Assembly: GCA_030374805.1 (NCBI GenBank)
Contig: JARGSG010000069.1
Coordinates: forward strand, 248,001-312,000
Reading direction: 5' to 3'
Length of the DNA stretch: 64,000 nt
Origin: Gracilaria gracilis
Taxonomy: Eukaryota > Rhodophyta > Florideophyceae > Gracilariales > Gracilariaceae
A model generated the notes under the pieces. That model was not told where the DNA came from and did not search any database. It worked only from the letters and a program-made list of their open reading frames with translations. This document shows positions 1-10,818 of this stretch, one piece after another. How positions within the stretch are numbered: position 1 is the stretch's first letter; the number at the start of each line of letters is the position of its first letter. A program made the translations under genes and the position numbers.

Positions 1-1131
1 GGGATGCATCTTGCCGGCGCTGCATGAGCTGCACGAAATGTCGGGCTGTGTGGGAAGATTGGTTGGCATTGTGGGAATGAGTCTGCGTGAGGCCGTAAGT
101 GACAGCTTGGCTGGGTGTGCATGGTTGAGGGTGAGATGCCAGTTGTAAAGTGTTTGGAGGTTGGACTGTCTTTTGTATTTGTGTGTCGGGTTCGTTAAGT
201 GGCGCATCGTTCTTGTCGTGTGTTTCTGTTGGGCGGGTAGTGTGACGGGTGGTGCAGTTGTCCGCGTTTTGTTGGTTGTCTTTCGTTGTGATGTCGTGGG
301 TTTGTTGGCTTTGGTTGTTGTCTTAATCTTGGGAGGTTTGTTTTTGTTTTTACGGGGAAACGTTCTAGCTGTGTGAGCCTTATGGTGTGCTGTCCAGCCT
401 TGGAGTTCATACTGTTGGTTGCGCCAGGGAGCTGTTGCTATAAGGGCTGGTTGGTCGAAGTAGTTGTGGCGGTAGTTTGGGGCTGGATTGCCGTAGTCCC
501 CGGTGAATTGTGTGTATTTTGTGGGAGAAGAGGACATTATGGCTGCCGGGTGGTAGAGCGGGTAGAGGTCTTTGAATTTTCTAACGAACGCCTTGATGGT
601 AGCAGGCTTGTTGGCTAGTATGTGGGCTACGATTGGATTGTTGGCATGATTTCTGCGTATTCCGGTGATGATGAAGTCGACTGTGGTTTCTTCATCACTG
701 ATGTTTGGGTATTGTGCTGCTATCATCTTTTGGCGAATTTCGGTGTGTGATTGAATGAACTCGTCAATGTCGCCTTCCGTTTTAATTTGGATGCTTTCGG
801 CTTCGGTTTTGAGGTACTGATGGTCCTCTTTCGTCGATCTGTTGATATGTGCGATGATTTTTGTGACAAGGTCGTGTGGGGTAGGTCTGTCTTGTGGGAT
901 GATGAGTAGACCGAGTATGTTTGGTGGCACACTGCTCAATACTGCGGATAACAGTTTGTTCTTCTTCTCGTAGAATGTTTCCAGTGCTGTTGGGTCTACG
1001 GGAGGTTCGGGATTGGATTAGAGGTGGTCCATTGCCTTGATCGTAGCAGCATACGTCTGGAGTGCAAGATACCACGGAGCATAGTTACTGCGGTCTAGTT
1101 CTGGAAGTTTGTGGAGTCTGTCGGAGTTCAT
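1..1131 (-). CDS. copia-type Gag region (partial, fossil)
   Basis: Reading the minus strand from an ATG at 1131 gives a copia-type Gag opening (KLPELDRSNYAPWYLALQTY). It is followed by a long helical stretch near 600-830 (EDHQYLKTEAESIQIKTEGD, then FIITGIRRNHANNPIVAHIL) that resembles the UBN2/retrotran_gag fold of copia Gag. The distal part, about 1-540, is basic and rich in Pro, Thr and Lys, as expected for an RNA-binding tail. I did not see a CCHC knuckle. The family call rests on the Gag motif and on the adjacent copia-type primer site. The region is broken. Confidence 0.65.
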
Positions 1132-1423
1132 GGTGGCTGTAGTGTGTGTTTCTAAAGCTGGTGTGGTGTGTGACTGTTTTGATATTGTTGCGTCTGTGGC
1201 GGTGATTGTGGTGGTGCGAGTGAGCTGGGTTGTGTCTTTTGGTTGATGTTTGTCTGCGGCTGAGAGTAGTGCGTTTTGGTACAGTTCTAGGACGTATTGG
1301 TCGTTTCTGAGTTCACGGCCTAGTTGGCGTGCTTCTCTTGGGGTGGGGTTCGCCGCCCTGGATGGGTTTGGTGAGCGCTTGGGGTGTGGTGGGTCGGGAG
1401 CTTTCTGAGCTGGTCAGTGCGTA

Positions 1424-1435
1424 GGGCCCATAACC
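1424..1435 (-). promoter_or_regulatory. primer-binding site, internal tRNA-iMet type
   Basis: The minus strand reads GGTTATGGGCCC directly after the LTR. This is complementary to the anticodon arm of eukaryotic initiator tRNA-Met (GGGCCCAUAACC). Drosophila copia and relatives prime from this internal site rather than from the tRNA 3' end. The match fixes the LTR boundary at 1436 and supports the copia call. Confidence 0.8.
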
Positions 1436-1528
1436 TGTGGAATAAAGACGCTAGCTCCTTTTACTTTTCTCTTTGCGAGTTCGATCTCGGTTTCCTTAAA
1501 TATCTACTGATCAGTGTAATGTTTGACA
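1436..1528 (-). repeat. copia 5' LTR (outer edge uncertain)
   Basis: The inner edge (TGTGGAATAAAG on the plus strand) is set by the adjoining primer site. The outer edge cannot be fixed because the partner LTR is outside the window. A CA at 1527-1528 would give an unusually short 93-bp LTR; later CA ends up to about 1608 are possible. Confidence 0.45.
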
Positions 1529-1605
1529 GGGAGGGTGTCGGTGTAGGTAGGTTTGGTGATCTGCATCATGGCGGTGGCAAACGCGCTGCTGCTCGAAACA
1601 AATGT

Positions 1606-2338
1606 TCATCGACAGCGCTCCAGAAGAAAACCAACCGTTTGCAAGCGGTCGTAGTGGCTCGACACGTCCGGCTGATACAGTTTTTGCAACTGTTGTATGC
1701 ACTTGGTTTCAGTAACGAGTACGACTCTGCTGCCTCGTTTCTTGGCCTCCCTCAGAATCGGAAGCGTACGTTGCTCTTCGATGGCATGCTTGTTACCCTG
1801 ACCAGAGCGTATAAGGTGCTCAAGGTCGCCGCCGCATCGCAGCACACACACGTGCCTCTTCTGCACGTCGGGCTGGATGTGGAACTTTGAGAACGCTGTC
1901 ACCAGCTGCTGCGTATGCTTGAGACACATGCGAGGGTGTGCAATGTACTTGGAAACAGAGAGTGAATTGCAGCGCTGGAAAATTCCAAGCTGTTGAAGCT
2001 CCGAGTAGTCCAAACTATCGCACTGTTCCACGAATCAAACCAAGAACCTGCGCACGTTGAAGGTGAGGTTGCAAGTCACCCGCAGCGTGTCAAGGAACGG
2101 TGTATGAAGCTGAAGGTAGTGCGTCATGTTGTACCCGTGTCCCGTAAAATTGTCGAGCGTGGTAATGCGCGCGCCAGTGACATTGGCCAGCATGGGAATG
2201 GGTTTCAAGCCAGACAGAACGGCGCAAATGCCCTCTTTGTTGACGGCAGAACGCTGCAAGAAGATCTCCTGCGGCGGCACGGACGCAGAACCACCTTGTG
2301 AGAGCGATGTGAGAGCGACAACAAGCGCGCGTACAGGC
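1606..2338 (-). pseudogene. host type II membrane protein gene, main (luminal) part
   Basis: A minus-strand frame continues from the N-terminal piece at 13787-13944 once the chromovirus 2339-13781 and one copy of its 5-bp duplication are set aside. It gives about 240 residues with four N-glycosylation sequons close together (NVT, NFT, NMT, NLT), so this part should lie in the lumen or outside the cell. The later part contains HVCVLRCGGDLEHL and GSRVVLVTETK, faintly like the nucleotide-sugar half of fucosyltransferase-type folds; I do not claim that identity. An in-frame TGA at 2035-2037 interrupts it, and the frame ends at 1606, beside a copia LTR. It is a dead gene hit by two retrotransposons. 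Confidence 0.55.
2334..2338. repeat. target-site duplication CAGGC, left copy
   Basis: CAGGC directly precedes the left LTR and recurs at 13782-13786 directly after the right LTR. A five-base duplication is normal for Ty3-type integration and shows that both ends of the element are original. Confidence 0.9.
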
Positions 2339-3190
2339 TGTGGGGCAAAGCCGGGAACGGAAGGAAAGAACACAAACCGCGCCAGCGGCTACGCAACCAA
2401 GGTGTTCAGCCTTGCTCCCTATTGGGGCAGAGCAGTGGCAGAACCCTCCGATGAGGCCGACACGTGCCGGGCGTAACTCCGGGCGGCCTCTTCCTGACTT
2501 ACAGACGGAGGTTGGGGGTGGCAATCGGGGTGCCAACAGGATGGATTCCACTGGGTGTGGCGTATCTCGTAGCAAAAGGGGCGAGATAGAAGGTAGCAAA
2601 ATGAACCGCACTGCGGAGCACAGACTCGTGAGAGCGGGGAATAATCCCGAGACAAAAAGGGGCAAACCTGTACAACAGGGCGAGTGTAACGAAGCCGTAA
2701 GACGGGAAAACAGAAAGAGTGTATGGAAGAATAATAAATAAGAGGCCGTAACGACGGATCGGTGCTTCTCGGTGACGGAGGTGGATAACTTGTCCGGATA
2801 AGCGGCGGTATTCCCCGGGAATGGGGCGAAAGACCGTGCGCAAGCGGAACTCAAGCTAGAGCCAAGGCCTCGTTGAGGTTTACTTCCCCGTACAGTGGCG
2901 GCAAGTGCCGCCACTTAAATACGGCTGACATATATCACTAAAATATCTAAGTACCCCGGCACGCCGGCCAACACTACCCACGTGTACCTCCGTGGCACCC
3001 TTGCAACGGCGCACCCGGTAATCGGGCGCGGGCACACACGTGTCGCGCCAATCCTACCCTTCATAGGCGGATCCCTAATCCGGGCCCAGTAGGCAAATAG
3101 ACTTCATAATAGTAGGAAGTTCAGCCGAAAATAACAACGGATATATGAGTGGCATCCCCCTCAGTCCCTGCCAAGGGCAATTGCTCTACA
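2339..3190 (-). repeat. chromovirus 1 LTR (3' LTR in element sense)
   Basis: 852 bp, plus strand starting TGTGGGG and ending CTCTACA, matching 12930-13781 almost base for base. Several ORFs seen within it are LTR shadows. The plus-strand end lies just upstream of the antisense accessory ORF, so any outward transcription from this LTR could serve that ORF. Confidence 0.95.
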
Positions 3191-3205
3191 TCTCCCCCTT
3201 CTCAG
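3191..3205 (-). promoter_or_regulatory. polypurine tract of chromovirus 1
   Basis: The minus strand reads CTGAGAAGGGGGAGA directly before the 3' LTR, the expected plus-strand DNA priming site. Close variants recur inside the element at 5125-5140, 6631-6648 and 9821-9840. Confidence 0.8.
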
Positions 3206-3244
3206 GCTGAAACTTCCGACTCGTTCGGCTTCTCACCTCCCATC

Positions 3245-5041
3245 ATGGGCCCATATAGTCTGGACTCCGGCGGTGAGCCTAACGACCACTCGGACTCCAA
3301 CAACTTGGCACTCGTACCATACTTGGCACCTTCGACTATCATCGACACAGCGATGCCTACCAATAACAACAACACCTCCGGTAATCCCGGCGCTCCCCCA
3401 GGTGGGACTGCGCGAATGACCGCTGCCGGACCGCGGTTCCGGTCGGTACCCTTGCCTCAATCGTCGGGGGCTTCCGCTTCCGGCGCGGCGTCCGTTGCGA
3501 CAGCAGCGGCTCCGGATCCAGCTCCTGTGTGGGATTGGTTCCATGCTAGCGTGCCGACAAATACGGGAGGATGGCCCAGTCTTGGTAGTCTCCGCGTACG
3601 CGATCCTCACCGCCATAGCGACCTGTTTGCACAAGCCCCGTGGTTCAATGCCGAAGCCGTTCGGAATGAAGCGTTGATCAACTCCTACGCCATTGACGGT
3701 ATCCTCCCCGGAGGGCTTCCCGTTAGCGTCGTCCGCTCATGGGACTGGCTTGCCCGTATCACGGTCCATCCAAATTGTCTCTGGTATACGAGAAGCGAGA
3801 GCCCGGCGTTCGCTCGCCGGGAGATTGCCCGCATTGGGTATGCGCGACATTTTCGGGCGCCGAACGAGCATCCGGTTCCGTCCCATTACGGGTTTGACGT
3901 GGCCTACTACCGTACGTTCGGCGAGGTTGAGTACGGAGATCGACTGGCTGTTGCCTTCGACGAGATAGACCGCTATGCGGATGTCGTCCAGCCCCACCAG
4001 GATCTCATCCTGTGGGCTCGTCCGATTCTTCGGGCCGAGTTCCGGTACCTCCGCAAGTCGTCGCGGCGCGAGTTCTTCGAAGGCCTCCGTCACGAGAGGA
4101 AGTGGCGATCCCGCTTCGGGGTTCTGGTGCCGTACCAATGCTCGGAGGTTGAGCGAATCGCGGCGCGTTTTCGTCAAGGGCGATACGTTCCGCTGCCATC
4201 GTTCTGGCCTGCGGTCGAGGTCCCTCGAGGGTGCCATGTGGAGCTCCCCCCATGCCTGACATATGTCGGGTCGTACTACATGAAGAATCCGCCGCGCGGC
4301 CTTTGGAGCATCCTTGCCACCGAATGGACTGTCCGTGTCGCGGCTTTCCTCCTCTGGGAGGCGTATGATCATTACCGGCTTTGGTTTGTGCCGGAGATGA
4401 TTCGCCGATCCATTCGGAATTTGGACCTCACCGATGTGCTCGGATCCGTCCGCAACGCGCGGGAAGTGGTGTCTTTGGTGGAGGTCATCGACGGTGTCGA
4501 GTGGGACTCCGTGCCTGCTAGTCAGGTCTCCGAGGGTATCCGTCGGGTTACAGACCGGTCTCCCGGACGCGACGTCAACGCTGGCGACTTTGTGTACTTC
4601 GACCCGTGGGAATGGGAGATATTCACAGCCGCCGAGGCGCGGGAGCGGCGTCAGGTCGAGCGGAGCATCCCAGAGGGCCATCCTCGTGGGTTCGTCTTCG
4701 TCGACGACGAGGAGGACGAGAGCCTTGATGAGGCAGGGAGCCCTATGGACCAGGGAGCGGACCAGCAGATCGACGTGATCGACGTAACCGGAGATGACGG
4801 CGGATCCGCTGATGCGGTAGTGCAGGGTACGCCCAACTCGTTTGGCGCGTGGCAGGCCTCCGCTTCTGGGGGCGGGGCCGGTTCGAGTACTGACCCCCAG
4901 GCGATCGTCATCCGCAGTTTCCTTCGCGGCATGGGTGTGCCCGTGTCTGACACGGTGACCGACTTGGCGCAGCTGCAGGGCCTTGCGGCTCAGTGGTTCG
5001 CCCAAGGTCATGGGTCCGGTTCCGGACCGTCCGGCGTGTGA
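3245..5041 (+). CDS. antisense accessory ORF of chromovirus 1, unknown function
   Basis: About 598 residues from the first in-frame ATG at 3245; the open frame begins upstream inside the LTR without an ATG. It runs opposite to gag-pol and fills the space between pol and the 3' LTR. Residues about 1-110 are Pro/Ser/Gly-rich, the middle is globular and rich in Arg, Trp and Tyr, and the end is acidic then Gly/Ser-rich. A block at about 4250-4440 (YVGSYYMKN, LWSILATEW, then I-R-R-S-I-R) matches the antisense ORF at 34077-35942 in the second chromovirus. I recognise no known domain. Conservation between two diverged elements argues for a real protein. Extra ORFs 3' of pol, some antisense, are known in a few plant Ty3 elements. 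Confidence 0.75.
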   Translation: MGPYSLDSGGEPNDHSDSNNLALVPYLAPSTIIDTAMPTNNNNTSGNPGAPPGGTARMTAAGPRFRSVPLPQSSGASASGAASVATAAAPDPAPVWDWFHASVPTNTGGWPSLGSLRVRDPHRHSDLFAQAPWFNAEAVRNEALINSYAIDGILPGGLPVSVVRSWDWLARITVHPNCLWYTRSESPAFARREIARIGYARHFRAPNEHPVPSHYGFDVAYYRTFGEVEYGDRLAVAFDEIDRYADVVQPHQDLILWARPILRAEFRYLRKSSRREFFEGLRHERKWRSRFGVLVPYQCSEVERIAARFRQGRYVPLPSFWPAVEVPRGCHVELPPCLTYVGSYYMKNPPRGLWSILATEWTVRVAAFLLWEAYDHYRLWFVPEMIRRSIRNLDLTDVLGSVRNAREVVSLVEVIDGVEWDSVPASQVSEGIRRVTDRSPGRDVNAGDFVYFDPWEWEIFTAAEARERRQVERSIPEGHPRGFVFVDDEEDESLDEAGSPMDQGADQQIDVIDVTGDDGGSADAVVQGTPNSFGAWQASASGGGAGSSTDPQAIVIRSFLRGMGVPVSDTVTDLAQLQGLAAQWFAQGHGSGSGPSGV

Positions 5042-5329
5042 TCGAACTCCGTAGATACCAATATCTCTTGGCCCTATCATTAAATGTGTCCGGTTGCTAC
5101 CGGCTTTTCGCAAATTCTCTTCATCCCTCCCCCTCCTCAGGGGGCAGCACCCCGCGAGGGGCGCCTGTTCCTTATCTAAGGGAGGTATTCCGCTTGAAGC
5201 GGCAAATTCCTGTTCTTCGACTTCCTCTTCTTAGGCTTCTTCTTCGTCTTCTTCTTCTATTCCACTGTATCGTGGCTTGTCCGCAGAAGCGGAAAATGTT
5301 CCGCGTGAGCGGCATAGCTAATGTGGGGG

Positions 5330-8300
5330 TTAACCCACTTGGGCTTTGTCGAGCGTTTCCGGTGTCGGCGTACCGGTCTTCCGGTGGTACTGAAGTACTT
5401 TCGAGCGGGGCAGGTGCTCGATAGGTTCGTGTGTGTCCTCCGAAGGGGGGTAGCCGTACCAGCGGACTTGGTATACCAGCTCTCCAGTAGAGTCTAGGCC
5501 GTGTTCGACTATACGGTCCACTACGAACTCGCGTTCGTAGACACACCGCTCTGGCGCCTTGACCAGTGGGTCCTCGCCAGAGGCGTTCGATGGGTCCTCG
5601 TTAGCGGGGCGGACTGCTCTTCCACTGTCGTGGCGATCGCGGGTGATGGCCTTCGACTTCCGTCTAGGCGGAAATGCATCCTGTACACCAGGTCTCGGTT
5701 GCGCTCCCGAGGGAGCTCCTCGGAGGGTTACGCTCCCCAGTGAGGGGTCTGGAGCCACTTGCTTCTGCGGTTGCTGTGGGATCCCGTCTGGACGGACTCC
5801 GAGCTTCCGGTGTTCCGGGGAGATCGTCTCCATCGACGGGAAACCAACCTCCGTGTGAGGGGCTAGCGAGCGGTGTTCCGTTACGCCCGTTGACGACGGT
5901 TCGCCGCCCACGGCGGACTGTGTGGTACCAACCGTCGCGGCGCCGTGGTGAGCCGTATCAATTACGGATCTCCCGGTTTTTGACGGCTCATCACTCTCCG
6001 TGGCACGCGCGTGCCCACGGCGTGCGTTGTCATACGCATTGTCATCCTTCAAGGGAGGCGGTTCATCCACTGTGCGTGGCCCGTGTCGCGCCGTGCGCGC
6101 GTCGAACTTAATTGGCTTCTGTCCACCTAGAGTGGTGTCCCCCTGTACTGATGTGGCCGTGTGCCCTGCGGTTCGCGTGCCATTATTGACCAAGTCGATT
6201 GCACCTCCCAAACCTGGGTCTGCCGTCACAGCACGGTCTTTAGCAACCAATTTCTCTTCCGAATGATCGGTCTCCTCCGCTGTCGGGGCAACATCGGTCT
6301 CCTCTCCATTCCGCAGTAGCGGTGCGTCGCCAGGTGTGCTCCCGGACGTCGGGTTTTGAACGACGCCGCTGCTGTTGCGGGTCTGCGCGTCCTGTTTGGG
6401 CGTAGTCTCTCTAAGTGAGGACTTTGCTTGCAGCGGCGACGTTGAAGACCATAACTGGGCATCCCGTGACATTGGGCTTTCGACGGGGCGCTTACTGTCA
6501 CACGTCCGTGCGTTCTCCGTCCGCGACGGTAAAGCAACCTCCACTCCGTTCCTGGCGGTGTCCCGCGAGGGTGCAGTATCCGTTTGCAACGGCGTAGACT
6601 GCAAAGGAGCGGTGCACCCTGAATGAGCGTCCCCCTCCCCCTCCTTAGCTGGAGCGGCGGGGCCCGGAGCGATAATCCCAGTAGTGGGCACGATGCGTGT
6701 GTGCACATACGCATCTGGCCCAATTTTCGGGGTACGTTCCGATTCCGTGGGGAGGTCGGCCAGACCGCGCGCGGCGTGCGGTAGAATTGACAGGCCGAGC
6801 GGGGCGTCCCTGCTAATAGCCAGAGACGCTGCCGGGGTAGCATCCGACCTGGTCAGTCGGGGATGGGCTTCTTGCACGGTGGGTTCCGGCGGTGGTGCCG
6901 GCGTAACGCGATCACGCGAGAAGCGTTCGTGTTCACCCTTGAAGTCAAGGACAACCGTTGTATCGGTAGTAGAAATAACCCTGTAAGGGCCGTCCGCTAT
7001 CGGAGAAAGTTTATGGCGTTTCTCTTTTTCCGGATTGTAGTAGTCTTTCCGGAGAAATACATAGCCACCTTCTTTGATGTGTGGGGCATTCTTTCGCACA
7101 CGTGAGTCGAAGTTCCGCTTGTAGGCGGCTTGTGCCTTAGCGATTTGCTGCCCAACTACGGGAATGATTTGCTTCAGCCATGCTTCCAGGCGTCCCTGTG
7201 TAGACGGGGTGAAAGGAACTTATCCAGCGTAGGTTGGGGCTCGACAGCCACCGATGGTGGTACACGCGATAAGACCAGTTCGAACGGAGAGATCTGGGTA
7301 GTGCGATGTACCTGCGTATTGTAGGCATATGTCACCGCATCGGTGTAGAGATCCCATTCCGACGGGTGGTCGGCGACAAAGGTTCGCAGCGCATTCAGCA
7401 TGGTGCGATTGAAGCGCTCCACCTGGCCGTTACTTTGCGGATGGTAGGTCGTAGTAAACCAGTTCTTAATGTCCAGTATTCGACAAACGTCCTGGAAGAA
7501 CTTCGCAGTGAATTGCGACCCATTATCCGATAGTAAATCAATCGGCGGTCCGTAGACAAACACCCAGTGGGTTACGAAAGCTTGCGCGACCGCACTGGCG
7601 GTGATCTTCGTCAGAGGAACTGTCCGCACGAGCTTAGAAAAGCGGTCGGTTATGACCAGTAAAAACCGATTACCTCGGCGTGTCCTGATAAACTCGCCGA
7701 GTATGTCAATCGCCACGAACTCGAGTGGGGCCCTTGCGGGGAAAAGTACCAACTGTTTGGAGTACTTCCGCAGTTTGACGCGGTTCTTTGCACAACCAGA
7801 ACATCCACGAGCAGTGGCATACGCATCAAACGCCATAGCTGGCCAATAGAAGTCTTTTCTGAGGGTGTAGTACAACTTCCTTCCACCAGGGTGGGCTGAC
7901 AACTTCGCGTAATGCGACAGATGCAAGACTCGAGATTGAAGCGAGTGGGGTACCACAATCTGTGGCCGGTCAGTAACCGTTCGAACCAAGAATCCTTGGT
8001 CGTTTATGCCAAAAGGCAGTTGAGCTCCACCGTTCAGACGGGCACGAACTTTATTGCAAAACGGGTCCGTATACTGTTCCCGAATCAATTCTTCCGGTGT
8101 TATCGACACGAACGATCCCGGTACTGGCTCCGTATCTGAAACGGCTAAAACAGCGTCATAGACGTCCCATCTTTCCAAATCTTCGTCTTCGTCATCCTCC
8201 ATAAAGAAGCAGGGTATTTCCAGATCATCGACTGGCTCAGCTTCGGCCGCAGTCAGTAAGCGGGAAAGTGCATCAGCCTGAGTGTTCAGGTTTCCCTTCT

Positions 8301-10794
8301 TGTACTGCACGTCGAAGTCGAACTCCGATAATCTTAGCCTCCACCGCATCAAGCGGCCAGAGGGCTCCGCAATCGAGAGAAGCCATCGCAGAGCCGAATG
8401 GTCGGTATGAACGGTAAAATGTACTCCCATGAGGTACGGTCGCAGCGTCTGGAGAGCCCAGACTACTGCTAAGCATTCTTTTTTGGGTACCGAGTAATTC
8501 CTTTCATGCACGTTAAGGCTTCGAGACCAAAAACCAATTGGAAGTCGTTCGCCACTCTCCGTGGTCTGAAACAGGGCACAGCCGATCTGAAAATTGCTGG
8601 CATCCGTATCGATGGCATAGGGCAATCCGAGATTCGGCAGGGAAAGAATTGGCGGCGAAGTTACTGCGTCAATGAGCGATGAGAATGCCGTTGCCTTACG
8701 GTCATCGAATGGTTCCAGTTTCACTGGCTGTCCCTTTCGCAAGAGTGCATTCAATGGAGCTGCTATATCCGCGAAGTGCGGAATAAAACGGCGGTAGACA
8801 TTGCAAAGGCCGAGGAAGGATCGCAGTTCTGTTTGAGTCCCTGGGTGTTTAGCCTCCTTGAGGGACCGCACGCGTACAGCGTCTATCGATAGCCGTCCCG
8901 GACGGATTATGTGGCCGAGATATTTCACGGTATCGGTAAAGAACTCGCACTTCTTCAACTTCAGTGTAATGCCTGCCTCTCGTAGGACTCGCATCACCTC
9001 CCGAACGTGGGTCAAGTGCTCGTCCAGGTTACTGGAGAACACAATGATGTCATCCAGGTATACCAGGCACGTTTTCCACTTAAAGCGGGCAAGCAAAATG
9101 TCCACTGCTCTTTGGAAAGTGGCAGGGGCGTTCGTGAGCCCGAAGGGCATCCGGTTGAATCGGTATAGTCCTTGATGACATACAAACGCCGTTTTATCAC
9201 GGTCCTCTGCCCTCACTGGGACTTGCCAATATCCCCAGTTCGCGTCGAGGGTCGTGAACACTTTTGCGCTTCCGAGCGAATCGATACATTCGTCCATCCT
9301 CGGGATGGGATACACGTCCTTGACGGTAGCCGCGTTAAGCTTGCGGTAATCGATACAAAAACGCCAAGACCCATCGGGTTTGGGAGCGAGTACCACGGGC
9401 GAGGCCCATGGCGATTGGGCCGGTTCAATGACTCCGGCGCGGAGCATCTTCTCGACTTGAGTCTTCTCTTCTTCCCGGGCTGTTGGTCCTGCCCTGTAGG
9501 GGTGTTGCGAGATTGGCCGAGTGTTCGGCATCAAATCTATCCGATGTTCGGTGATCCCAATTTTCCCAAGGGAACCGTCCCACATGGGGGTGAACTCACG
9601 TAGCATATCCCGTAACTTCTCACGGTGAGACTCTGGGACATGGTTAAAGTCTAGACACTGGAGCTCCTGTACGGGGTCCTTCTTCTCAGATCCAGGTGAT
9701 TCTGGCCTTCCTTCCGACAGTGTCGGCGTTGCTTCTTTCGACGAGTTCAACACTTCTTTACCCGACGAGTTCGGCTCAGCGTCTCCCGACGAAGTCTTTG
9801 GTGCAGTTGTGTCAGCGCACTTCCCCTCTCCCTCCTCAGCTTCGAGAATTCCGAGAACCTCGGCGGTAGAGACCTGTGTGGGTACAATAGCCACCGGGTG
9901 TGGTAACATGGAACCAATAACTTGGTTCTTTACCAACCTCTGTTGGGAGGAGCTGAAATTAGCAACCAATACCCTGAAGGGCTTTTCTGGCTCAACGAGT
10001 ACAATCCCATTCGCGAGGGCCACGTTCTGCCTTTCGTAAAGGTGAGGCAATGACTGAACGGTTTGCAGGCCGTGCTGTAGGGACGTGACCGTGACCCATG
10101 TCTGGGATTCCGGTGGAATGCAAATAGACCGAGCCACTCGGAGCTTCGTAGATGAACGGTGCGATTCCGCGGGCTGCTGGGCCACTGGCAATGGAACTTG
10201 CTTCTTGAAAGCCTTTCGTAAAGGTCGCCGAACAATTGGCACTGTTGTGCCGTCCTACAGCTCGATGGTCCTTCTCCGTGGTCGAATTGCTTCGACAAAA
10301 CGGTCGCAGAAATCACATCCGAGTATGACCGGCGCAGCTAAACGCTTGCAGACTATGAAGTCCAAGCGGACAACGCAACGGCCAAGGCTGACAATCAGGT
10401 CAATTACTCCCACGATTGAAAGGGGCCTATTGTTTGCATCCGCTATCTCGGTCGGCCGGGCCGGCCGAGTCTGAGACAATAACTGCGGCGGAATAAGCGA
10501 TTGAACCAAAAAGTTTGGACCAGCACCCGTGTCGAGAACGGACAACTGCCGAACCATATAATGGTCGGATATCCCGAGGTCGGCGAAAACTTTGTAGTTT
10601 CGTTTCGCCATGACCAGGACTCTATCCGGAGCGCGGAAATTGCGTGACCGTACCCACGGGCGACGGAGAACACCGAGATGTTCCGAGTCCAGCGTCTGTC
10701 GTGGCCATCTTCCTCGTAAGGATCGTGACCGGGGAGCGAGGCTTTGCAACCTCCGGCGCAGTTGAGCTCGACTGCGTTTGCGCCGCTCCTTCAA
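5330..10794 (-). CDS. pol: chromovirus 1 Pol region (PR-RT-RH-IN-chromodomain, fossil)
   Basis: Minus-strand coding region in Ty3 order. Aspartic protease with DTGAG near 10520; reverse transcriptase with YLDDIIVF near 9040; RNase H with DTDASNFQIG near 8600 and the TDHSALRWLL block; integrase with an HHCC zinc finger near 7790-7930 and a D,D-35-E core (IDILGEF, SDNGSQF, ERFNRT) down to about 7400. A long low-complexity Pro/Thr linker leads to a chromodomain near 5350-5530 (YQVRWYGYP), which in chromoviruses is thought to steer integration to chromatin marks. The region does not read as one uninterrupted frame. All signature residues I looked for are visible. Confidence 0.9.
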
Positions 10795-10818
10795 AGGAGG
10801 CTCCCATGCTCAGTTTTT

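Larger units (their letters stand above)
1..1528 (-). mobile_element. Ty1/copia retrotransposon, 5' portion (fossil)
   Basis: Minus-strand copia-type element running off the left edge. From right to left it shows a short LTR starting at 1436, a primer-binding site at 1424-1435, a proline- and threonine-rich leader region, and a gag-like coding region. The rest of pol and the 3' LTR lie outside the window. The outer LTR edge is uncertain: 1528 is the nearest CA end matching a TG start, but the LTR could reach about 1608. It abuts a host pseudogene, so it probably inserted into that gene. The coding part is broken. Confidence 0.75.

Noticed and set aside
1424-1435. tRNA-iMet-like sequence as a tRNA gene
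   Set aside because: Only the anticodon-arm complement is present, directly at an LTR edge; it is a primer site.
1384-1890. 168-codon plus-strand frame over the copia LTR and host gene
   Set aside because: Crosses the LTR/host junction and is antisense to the host frame; no supporting features.
2090-2914. Long minus-strand frame (274 codons) through the left LTR
   Set aside because: It spans the host gene/LTR junction and is repeated in part in the right LTR; it is a shadow frame, not a gene.
3737-5113. 458-codon minus-strand frame opposite the antisense accessory ORF
   Set aside because: No retroelement motif, and the plus-strand frame is the one conserved in chromovirus 2.
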